Assembly: GCA_905250115.1 (NCBI GenBank)
Contig: CAJNOI010000180.1
Span: forward strand, 1-64,000
Direction: 5' to 3'
DNA length: 64,000 nt
DNA from: Adineta steineri
Lineage: Eukaryota; Rotifera; Eurotatoria; Adinetida; Adinetidae
The notes beneath the pieces are model-generated. The model had not been told where the DNA came from. It was given only the letters and a program-made list of their open reading frames with translations, and made no database searches. Shown in pieces: positions 11,668 through 21,060 of this stretch. Each line of letters begins with the position of its first letter. Positions within the stretch are counted from its first letter, which is position 1. A program made the position numbers and the translations under genes.

Positions 11668-14600
11668 TTATTGTGGTGGTTGTTGTTGTTGTTGTTGAAG
11701 TTTTTGTCTATCATTTTCAATTTGTAAAACTTTTTTTGTTAAACTTGTTAAACAATTTGAATTTGGATCATCGGAAAGTGTTCGTTTTATTGAATTATTT
11801 GTTGTTGATTGACCAAATAAAAGATTTGTTTGATTTGTATTAATAATAATATTTTCATTTTTTGAATCTAAATTATTTAATTTTGATATTGTTGATATTG
11901 TTGTTAAAAATTTTCCATCTTCTGTTCGAGTTCGAGTTGTCCGAACTGTATTATTAGCACCTAAATTAATAAGATTTAGATTTAAAAAGAGAATAAATCT
12001 TTAATAAATAACAAACCTGCTTGAATTGATGATGACAAAACATTTGGTGAAGCATTTTGATTCGAATTATTTGAATTTAATTTGATTTGTTGATTTGTTG
12101 AAGAAAATGAATTTGTTTTAATAAGATTTGATGAATAATCGACATTAATATTAATTCCAATATTAATTGAAATATGTTCATTTTGATTTTCATTCCGTTT
12201 TCTTCTTTGTGGAAGGTCAATTAATTGATTTGTTGAAAAAAAACAATCCAAATTTGGAATTTTAAGAAATATTTCTTCATAAAAACTTGTTATATCACCA
12301 ATTAAATTTCCATCTATAATATGAATTGTTCCAGCTGGTTTTGATGGTGTTAAACATGGATTTTTATCTAATAGTTTTTGTTGATAATTTGTTTGATCAG
12401 AATTAATTTGTCGAATAAAAACACTTCTTAATGCATTTTTGTTTGAATTTGGCATTGATATATAAGCTTGAATTAATTTTGTCCAAGTTAATTGTTGATT
12501 TGAAATTCGATTTGAATTAGCTGTATAATAAATACATGATAAAAGTATTTGATCTAAATCTCTTGATTGAAATAATAATTTTGTATAATTTTCAAATAAA
12601 AATAAAAATAAATTCCAAATATATTTTTCAATATTATTTGATTCTCTTTGATATAAACGAATACATAATGATTCAATACGTGATAAAACTAATTCATATA
12701 ATTTATGATAAAACTTTGTATATGGACTCGTTTTTTGATTAGTCACATTAATACTATTTTCAACAATTGGATCAGATCGACTTCGAATTATTGATAAACA
12801 ATTCTAAAGATTTTAATTAACAATTAATAGAACATTTTTTTTCTTTTAGATTATTTACAAATTTATTAAACTGAAATATTTTTTCTTTCATTAATCCAAA
12901 TAGTATCTTTCGTTTCCTATTGTCCAAACAGAGAACAATTTGAAAAAACGCATTTTTTGATGTTTTTTTGAAATTTCCTAGATGTGACAACGATAAAAGC
13001 TTTAGCCTTTTATTGTTAAAACACATTGTTATTAGACGTTAGAATAGAAAAGCGCTTTAACAATAAAAAGCGGAAGGTTTTTTTTCTCGTTTTCATATGT
13101 AGATAGTTGGAAAGAATACTGCTAAACATGTTTTACTACGTATTAATAGATGCGACATATCCTATACTCACTCACACTGTTTTCGTGTTTGTTTTATTCT
13201 TAAAATAAAGAAAAAACTTACATTTGATTGTTGATTATCTGAATTTGAATTTGAAAATAAATTTCTTTTAACATTATTATGATCTGGTGATTGAAAATAC
13301 ATTGAAGTTAAATTAGTTGGTGTTTGATGTGTTGGTGTTGTTGAATGATTATTTAATTTAATTTGTAAATTTTGAATTTGTTGATAAGTTAAAAAACCTT
13401 TTGTTTCAATATCATTCCATAATGATGAGTCAATTGAAAAAACCATTGATGATAACATTGTTTCTTCAATTGATGATAAATATTTGACAAATGATCGACA
13501 TTGATATAATTGTTTACATGTTTGTAAATAGATTTGAATTATTTTATAAAATGAATAACTATGTAATGAATAAATATTTAATATCCAATTTAAATTATGA
13601 CTTTGATCACAATGGGCATTTAATACTAATAATAAACATATACCAAGAAGAGATTTTAAAAATTCATTTTTTTGCATTAAATCACTAAAGAAAAGATTTA
13701 ACAAATGAAATGAAATTTAGTTCTTATTAATAAAAATCAAATAAAATCTTACTGAGATTGTTGTTGAATTTCTTGATGATTTAATTTTGATGAATTACAA
13801 CGTTTTTTTTTGATGAATTAAAATATTTTCTAAGCTATTATAAAATAATTTTAATGATAAATCAAAACGAGATTTACATGAATCAGATGGATTCATTTGA
13901 TTATTATTATTTTGTCGTATATTATAGAAATCATTTGAATCATACGATTCATAAAAGATTTTTTCCCAATCATTTAAACGTTGAACAAGCCTATCTAAAT
14001 ATTCAAATAAAATTTAATAAAAACAATCTATGGAAAATAATGACGATGGAGTTTGTTAAAAATAAGATTAAAAAGGAAAAAGATAAAATTTGCTAACCTA
14101 ATAAAAGTTGATCTCCAATAAGTGAAATAATATTTTGATTTGGATTTGTTTTAATAATTTGTTGTTGTACAATTGAATATAAAAGTTGAATTGCTTGATT
14201 AGCTTGAGAAATGGGTGTTAATGTTTGATTGATTTGTTGATTAGAATTTGATATAAAATGTTGATTTGCAGTTAATGGAGTTTTATTTATTTGAGATTTG
14301 CAATTTCGATTTTCATTTAATGAATTTATACAATCATTAAATTGATTTTTATTTTCTAAAAATATTCTTTCATCAATAATACAATTTGTTAAAACAATTT
14401 CATCATATTTTTTATTTATTTCATTAATTTGTTTTAAATAAAAATCATCTGTTGATAAATCATTTATATTGTAATTTTCATTTAATAAATAAATAAAATC
14501 ATTTTTTAAATGTTGTTCATAGATTGTACGAGTTGTTTCACATGAACATTGATATTTTGGACATAATTTATCAATTATTGTTTCTTCACAAATATTTAAT

Positions 14601-15438
14601 TCATTTGAAAATTCACCTAAAATTAATAATTTTCACATTACTCATTTCTCTTTCTCTTAAATTCTTTTTTTAATAAATACCTTTAATAAAATGATTAAGT
14701 TTAAATTGAATAATTGATTGATAAATAAGTTCAAATGACGCAATTAGTAAATTAAATGAAGCAATAAGATCATTAATTGTTGATGGATAAATTGTTTTTG
14801 AATATGCATAAATTGTCCAAATAAATGAATAAAAATGATAAATATTTAATTTTTTTTGTTTAGTTTTGTGATTTAATTTAATTTGTAATTGATAATCATA
14901 TGTTAAATATTTATTTATATTTCCACCAAATAAATAAACAAATATTTCCGAATATTTTTTAAATATTATTGATGAAATAGTAAATGCATGTTCAACTTGA
15001 TCAATTTTATTTCGAATATTAAGAGGTAAATTAGCCATATCTTGCCATTTATGTAATTTATCAAAAAATATCATTAAATCAAAATTATTTGAACTTTTTA
15101 ATAAACGTTTTATTGATATTGGATTATTATCACATGAAGTTAAATAACGATTTCGTCGACATGAAACATATAATGAAACAGCTAACCAATGAATTTGATC
15201 ACCTTCTAATAAATAATGTTTACGGATATGTTCATACGAACGCCATGCATCAACTTTCGTTTCATTATCCAAATTTAAATCAAGACATAAATTATTATAA
15301 TTTCTTTCGATTGATTCACTCATATTTTCTTCTTCTTTTCTAAAAGAAATTTTATTTTAATATTAAAAGTTAAAAATAAAGAATTTCTTACTTTATTGAT
15401 GATATTGACGATGTGATTTGATTCATATTCATATTCAT
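11668..15438 (-). CDS. retinoblastoma-family pocket protein (with one apparent frameshift)
   Basis: Seven exons: 15392-15438, 14681-15339, 14098-14616, 13753-13994, 13222-13684, 12017-12803, 11668-11960; about 1002 aa if one extra base is ignored. The N-terminus carries the RB_N cyclin-like fold (WRSYEHIRKHYLLEGDQIHW.. to about residue 230). Pocket A follows in exons 3-5 (RFDLSLKLFYNSLENIL, LNWILNIYSLHSYSFYKIIQ). Pocket B is in exon 6 (YTKFYHKLYELVLSRIESLC, DQILLSCIYYTANSN, FYEEIF). The tail is Asn/Gln-rich with a poly-Gln end. Pocket proteins bind E2F/DP and LxCxE proteins and repress S-phase genes. Exon 4 contains a run of nine T (13803-13811) where eight keep the frame, so the gene is broken by +1 or the run is mis-assembled. 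RB1 versus RBL1/2 was not resolved. Confidence 0.88.
12804..13221 (-). other. pocket-protein intron 5
   Basis: A 418-nt intron, longer than the other introns of this gene. It is flanked by GTAAGT (donor) and TTTAG (acceptor) on the minus strand. No other feature was seen. Confidence 0.6.
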
Positions 15439-15782
15439 ATTGATCTAACATATGTTTTCCATTTTTTTCTTGTTTCTCTTTCGTTTTTTTTTCTTCTCTA
15501 AAATATATTCTAAACGACGAATTAAATATTAGTTCATTGACCTAAAGGTCATCGACAAACAACAATATCCTATTCAACCAATTGTTTTCATTTATTTCTA
15601 TTTAACACATTTTTATCTTTCACACCCATTAACATAGATTAACACATCTTCTTCGTTTTTTTCTATATTAAATATATCACCATTTCTCTTTCCTATATCT
15701 TATCCCAAATAAATCATCCGTTCAACTCGCTTTCAACAAAGTTATTAATCAATAGATTTAGATTAGACTATCATAATCCTTA
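15439..15782. other. intergenic, 5' flank of pocket-protein gene
   Basis: AT-rich, no ORF. It probably contains the promoter of the pocket-protein gene. Confidence 0.4.
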
Positions 15783-16486
15783 ACATATGTTCAATTATAT
15801 ATAGAAATTTATTCTTATTTTAGATAGATTAAATTCTTTTTATTTAATTTAATCTTAATTCAAATAAAATAAATAAAGATTTAAGATATTTGATTATTAA
15901 TAGAATATTTCTAAAATAATATATACAATTTGATTGTTTATTAGACTCAAAACAGAAATATCTAATCTAATTATTAAATAAAATCATATTGAATAAGACA
16001 AGACAAGAATGTTTTATTTTAATAAAAAAAACATATAAATTCTATTGGATAAAATCAATCAGTGTTAATTCAATTTATTATTTATTGAAAATAAATATTT
16101 TATTTCATTTGAGCTTATATTAAACTTATTTTTCTAATTTAATTATTTTATTAGAAAATCAAAATATATATTTATGGATATCGTTCACTAGTGACATCAT
16201 TCGCGAATATTTACGAATTCTCTTTTCTTCTATTTCTAACATTGTTTTTCGATACAAAAAGAATAAATGTAATTTATTTCTTAGTTGAATTTGTTAATTG
16301 AACGATTAATAATGATATCTATTTTCTTTGAGTGATCATTATTTATTAAGAAGAATGGAAAAGAGTACTTGACATTATATAATATCTCACTCTCTCACAC
16401 TCACACTTACATTCAATATTCGTTTAGAATTAAGAGAAGAAAAAAAATGAATGTCATTTGATAAAAATGTTTGTTGTTGATGTTAA

Positions 16487-16856
16487 CAGTGGCGGATTTA
16501 GGGGGGGGGGGCGATGGGGGCGATCGCCCCCCCCTTCCGAATTTTTTGTTGATTTTTTACAGCAAAAATGAACGAAAAAATAGGTTCACACTACATTGGT
16601 TGGACTCAAAAAATAGCTTTTAACCAAAATCGCCCCCCCCCAAGTATCGCCCCTCCATACTCAAAAAAAAATCCCCCACCCCCTCCCCGGGTATCGCCCC
16701 TCCATGCTCAAAAAAAAAAATCCCCCACCCCCTCTCCAGATATCGCCCCGCCATGCTCAAAAAAAAAAAATTCCCCCACCCCTTCAGGTATCGCCTCTCC
16801 ATACTAAAAAAAAAAAAAATTTCGCCCCCCCTTCCAAAATCCTAGATCCGCCACTG
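16487..16856. mobile_element. hAT-like MITE with 8-bp target-site duplication
   Basis: The ends are inverted repeats: left CAGTGGCGGATTTAGG, right end reading CAGTGGCGGATCTAGG on the other strand (one mismatch in 16). The element is flanked by GATGTTAA at 16479-16486 and 16857-16864. The paralogous sequence near 20838 has a single GATGTTAA with no element, so the insertion point is defined. An 8-bp duplication and a CAG..CTG terminus fit the hAT superfamily. There is no transposase; the element is 370 bp. The inside is C/A-rich with about four degenerate 48-nt repeats. The ORFs seen across it on both strands are artefacts of that repeat. Confidence 0.9.
16641..16835. repeat. about 48-nt tandem repeat inside the MITE, four units
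   Basis: Each unit begins TATCGCCCCTCCAT or close to it, continues with an A-run and then CCCCCACCCC. The four copies differ in A-run length and by point changes. A perfect hairpin GGGGGCGATCGCCCCC lies near the left end of the element (about 16514-16530). Confidence 0.75.
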
Positions 16857-17000
16857 GATGTTAAAATGATTAAATAATAATAAAAAATAAATAGAATTTT
16901 AATTTAAAAATGTGTTCATTTATTTGATGTTGTTTTGTTGTTACTGTTGTTAATGATGATGAATTACTATCGTTTAATTGAATTCAATTTCGTGTGTATG

Positions 17001-17540
17001 TGTTGTTCTCTTAATATGTCACCTACTCACATCATCATTTGATTTTATTTTAATTCTAAATTGATACGATATAATATTATTTAAAATAAAATTCGTTATT
17101 TTTCTTTTTATTCAAAATAGTTAATAATTGTATTAGGTAAAATTAATTTTGTGATTAATAATTATGAATAAAATAAACAAGTTAAATTAAATTAATTTTT
17201 TAAAACTCACTTGTAAGGAAACTCAACCAGCTTCTGAAAGAAACGACTACTGAGGGGTAATACCGCTAAATTTTTGTAAAATTTTTCTGCGTTACATGTC
17301 TATTTTTGAATGCGTTTTTTTGTGGTGATCTTAAATATGATGTTTACTTTTTTACCAAGGCAATTCAGAATGATCAAAAAAGCCAGGTATGACCTTTTCT
17401 TGAGAGGGGGTGTGGGTGTGGGCGGCTCTGGATGAGGTATAATATTCACACCCACACTCTGTGGTAAATTAGAGATAGATAGCATTTAAATTTTTCAGAC
17501 GTATTTTACATCTATTCGGTAATTCACAAGCTACTGATAC
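17001..17540. other. boundary of GC-richer island, with telomere-like inverted tract
   Basis: After AT-rich DNA the composition changes at about 17210. At 17405-17425 there is GGTGTGGGTGTGGGCGG and at 17446-17460 CACACCCACACT, forming an inverted pair around a 25-30 nt spacer. No complete gene was seen here. Confidence 0.5.
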
Positions 17541-18357
17541 CGCTAATATTCTACAGGCTTTTTTGGAAGCACCATATGATAGTGACGATACCATGGAAAA
17601 GATTGGTCCACGCGATTACGAAGTGGACGAAGACTTGACTGACCTTTTAGACGAGGTCGATGAGAACATGCACAGTAGTAAGGCAATTATTCGTAAATCA
17701 CCTTTTAATATTGAGGCTATTCGTCACTTTCAACAATTCATAGAGTTACTAGATTCGAAAAGGAAATATGAAAATGTAACAAATCTTCCTTTTTGTCATC
17801 GTATTATTTACGTTTTTTATAAATGGTTTGCTTATTTACCCTTATGGACATTTTTACTTACCGAATTTGAAAATCGATATGCGACGAATCAAAAACTTAC
17901 TGACCTTCGAAAAGGCTCGATTCTTGAAAGAAAAACAAACCCAGCGACCAGCAGAGGTGATCATAGCGCTTTATCGAAGTGTTCAAGCGCAACTAAAAGC
18001 AAACAAATTTGAAGTTAATCAAATGGTAAAAAAACAGAGAATGAAAGCCTAAAGATACCAATGTAGAGGAGTCTTGGGGTAAGAAGAGAACCCAAAAGAA
18101 ACAACGAAATGTATACTTCATTCGAATTGATAAGTATGAGAAGAAGCATCTGCTCCTCGACGAAAATCAATCCGTCCTAAACCAAAATCAAAACCGATCG
18201 AACCTGAGTCGCAATTTGATGACCGGATTCATTAACTGGAATATTGCTTCCATGAAATCTCTGGAATATCACGGAACCGACCGTTTCCGTGCTGGACTAT
18301 TCAACCTGGATTTGACTGATATGGCGACTTCCCTCGATTTCAAAATGAAGAAAGGGT
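17541..18357 (+). pseudogene. broken coding segment of unknown family
   Basis: After a possible 3' splice site (TTCTACAG at about 17549-17556) an open frame reads AFLEAPYDSDDTMEKIGPRD and continues to about 17920 (RKSPFNIEAIRHFQQFIELL, FYKWFAYLPLWTFLLTEFEN). Coding character then shifts frame (EKARFLKEKQTQRPAEVIIA to the stop at 18050). It shifts again to KPKDTNVEESWGKKRTQKKQ.., NLMTGFINWNIASMKSLEYH, ending MKKG-stop at 18357. Three frames without good introns between them suggest a decayed gene or transposon ORF; two missed short introns are the alternative. Codons such as CTC, GAC and CGC are more frequent than in neighbouring genes. I do not recognise the protein. Confidence 0.5.
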
Positions 18358-19021
18358 GACGTCTGATTCGAATAAACAAAGAGGTATTTTATTTGTCTTT
18401 TTATTTCTAGATTTGTTTTTTGAAAGTAAAATTTTTTTAGATTTATACCTACTCAATTATTTTTCGATTTTTGTTAAAAGTAAGTTTTGTCTTCTTCTTA
18501 TAACAATATCAGAACTTGGACTGCAAGGTCTTTCGCTAGAGAAAATTTCGAAATAATTGAGACGTGGTATACGCATGTAGATAAAAAATGACAAGAGTCT
18601 TCTTTTTAATATATAAAAAACGTCTAGTTTTATATTATACTTTTAGAATAAAATATGTGCAGATTAAACAAAAAAAATCAGTAAGTAATTTTTTAGCTAG
18701 ATGATAACGCACTTGAATATAGTCAGTATTTTTGCTTCTTTCGTAACGTTTTTTCTTATATATAATTTATCTTCTTGCATATCCGTATATATTCATATTT
18801 GCTTTTTGTAACTCTTTTGCTCTATTAGATTTTTATTTTTTTCTCTCATTCAAGAAAGTTTATGTTCATTTCTGAATTTTAGGAAATGATGGAAGATACA
18901 ATAAATGAAGTAAAAATAATTTTAGAATTATATTTGCATGTATTTTTCTTTAATGTGCATGTTACACATTTTAGTTTTTAATGATATAGATTTTTTTCCT
19001 TATGAACTTATAAATATTTTG

Positions 19022-19625
19022 TTATTTTAGGGCGACGATGCCACCCCCACCTTCCTGAAAGTAAGTGATTTCGTAATGTTGAAAAGAGTAATCAAGTTTC
19101 CTTTAGATTGTGGTCCAACATTTAGAAGGAATTTACAGGGAACAAAGTAAAGCAATCACGTCAATGATTGAAACAATGAAGGATATGATTACAAAAGTAA
19201 ATACAACAACGGAAATCTTCAATAAGCAAAAGTCCACGGTTACATCACCCCAAATAGTCGTGACTATTGTTCACCCTACTTCTGGTGGTGCTGGCATTAA
19301 TCGTGCCCGTGGTCATGCACTCTCAATATACAGATATATATCGCATGCATAAAGACAATAAATATGTAAGTATTTTGCAAATTTAATACACATTATTTCT
19401 TGAGTGTGAGTGTGAGTTTGGGTGTGGGTGGGTAAATGTGGGTGTGAAAAGAAGAAGGAATTAACAACCAGACCCATACCCACACCCACCCTAAATCTTG
19501 ATCGTGGTACTGGTGTACGTCTTGGGCGTGTTGCTGGTGTAACACTCAGCCGTGCTCCTGGTGTTGGTTTGGGTCGCAATATTGGTGTTCGAAGAATTAT
19601 AACTCGATACCGAATTCAACGTTAA
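19022..19625 (+). CDS. 3' exons of an unknown gene with Arg-Gly-Val octapeptide repeats
   Basis: Possible exons: about 19031-19060 (GDDATPTFLK, after TTTTAG and before GTAAGT), then from 19108 (IVVQHLEGIYREQSKAITSM..IVHPTSGGAGINRARGHALS), then an exon ending at the stop 19623-19625. The last exon contains four 24-nt units (19503-19598) encoding R-x-x-G-V-x-L-G/S octapeptides: RGTGVRLG, RVAGVTLS, RAPGVGLG, RNIGVRRI. The exon between 19350 and 19490 contains telomere-like TG-rich DNA and its true splice boundaries are unclear. This could be the 3' part of the broken gene at 17541-18357, with the intervening 660 nt as an intron. Function unknown; possibly a retroelement or a nucleic-acid-binding RG-rich protein, but this is a guess. 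Confidence 0.4.
19415..19490. repeat. telomere-like TG/CA inverted tract
   Basis: Contains GGGTGTGGGTGGG and TGTGGGTGTG on the plus strand, followed about 30 nt later by CCCATACCCACACCCACCC. The unit TGTGGG matches the telomere repeat reported for bdelloid rotifers, as I recall it. The copies are short and imperfect. Confidence 0.5.
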
Positions 19626-20117
19626 ATATAAATTTCTGTATAAACTAATTTTTTTTGTATTTATTCCTGTAATTATTTCATTTATTTCTGTAATTATAAT
19701 TAACAAGTTCAAGTAGATCAATTGAGTTATAAATCTATCGAATAATTTTAATAGCGATAAATATGTAAAACAAAATCGATATCTTGTCAAAAAAATCTAT
19801 CAGATATTTCCATATTCATATCATCACCAAATATTTTTATTTCGATTAGTTTTCTTTAACTTTCTCAGCATATTATGTACATTGAACTCCAATTTGATTG
19901 TTGAAGAGTTAGGGTAAAAGATAAAGATCATAGAAACGAAACATTTCTTATCTTAATAGAAAAAGAGAAAAACATTAATGGATAGTATTGATGCCAAGAG
20001 GATATATAACACTGTTCATCTCCATATCAACAAATAGATTAGAAAAGATCTACTCGATTAAAATCATAACTACTCATTTATGACAACGTACATCTTAGTT
20101 ACAAAACTCGACGTTGT
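19626..20117. other. intergenic
   Basis: AT-rich DNA between the island and the second copy of the segmental duplication. No feature was seen. Confidence 0.5.
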
Positions 20118-21060
20118 ACACATATGATTCAAATAGAGATTTACTTTTATTTTAAATCGATCCTTTTTCTTTTTCTTGTTTATTTAATTAATCAACTAAA
20201 CCAATATAATTTAAATAAACTAAATAAAGATTGAAGGAATTTGATTATTTATAGAATATTTCTAAAATAATATATACGATTCGTTTGTTTATTAGAATAT
20301 CAAAAAAATATCTAATTACTAAATGGATTATCAAATCATATTGAACAAGATAAGAATATTTAAATAAAAAAAACACATAAATTCTGTTGGATAAAATTAA
20401 TCAGTGTTAATTCAATTTATTATTAATTGAAAATAAACATTTTATTTCATTTGACTTTATATTAAACTTATTTTTCCTATTTAATTATTTTCTTAATGAA
20501 ATTATTATATATTTACAAATATCGTTAACTAGTAACGATGTCATTCCGATATTTAGTTATAATAGAATAGTTTGAATTTTTGAATAAAACTTGTTAAAAG
20601 AACAATTAATAATAATATAAATGAATTAAATTTGAATAGTTCTATCTATTTTCTTTGACTGATCAATATTTATTAAGAAGAATTGAAAAGAATATTTGTC
20701 ACTATATAATATCTCACACTCACTCACTCACTCACACTCTCACTTACATTTATGATTAAGAGAAGAACAAAAAACGAAAGAAAGAAAGAAAACATTCATG
20801 TCATTTAAGAAAAATCACAATAAAAATGTTTGTTGTTGATGATGTTAAAATGATTGAATGAATAGTAATAATAAAAAGTAAATAAAATTGAATAAAATAG
20901 AATTTTAAAATTAAAAATGTGTTCGTTTATTCGATGTAACAATTAAACCATTTGATGATAATTGATGATGTTGTTGTTTTGTTGTTACTGTTGTTAATGA
21001 TGATGAATCACTATCATTTAATTGCATTTCTTTAACAATAATTGAATTCGATTTGGTATG
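20118..21060. repeat. segmental duplicate copy 2 (intact GPCR side, empty MITE site)
   Basis: Colinear with 15783-17000. It includes the 3' flank and the end of the last GPCR exon. At about 20838 the sequence GATGATGTTAAAATGATTGA is continuous, showing the unoccupied state of the MITE target in copy 1. Confidence 0.88.

Larger units (their letters stand above)
15783..17000. repeat. segmental duplicate copy 1 (GPCR 3' end and flank)
   Basis: Colinear with 20118-21060 over roughly 0.9 kb, in the same orientation. Shared landmarks include TAGAATATTTCTAAAATAAT, GTGTTAATTCAATTTATTAT and GTTGTTACTGTTGTTAATGA. On the minus strand the part at about 16905-16998 reads like the C-terminal coding tail of the GPCR (SSSLTTVTTKQ) with deletions, so it is a dead gene fragment. 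Copy 1 is longer because a 370-bp MITE has inserted into it. Divergence is visible as scattered substitutions and small indels. Confidence 0.9.

Noticed and set aside
16568..16807. ORFs on both strands with Pro-rich and Gly/Phe-rich products
   Set aside because: They are translations of the C/A-rich tandem repeat inside the MITE, not genes.
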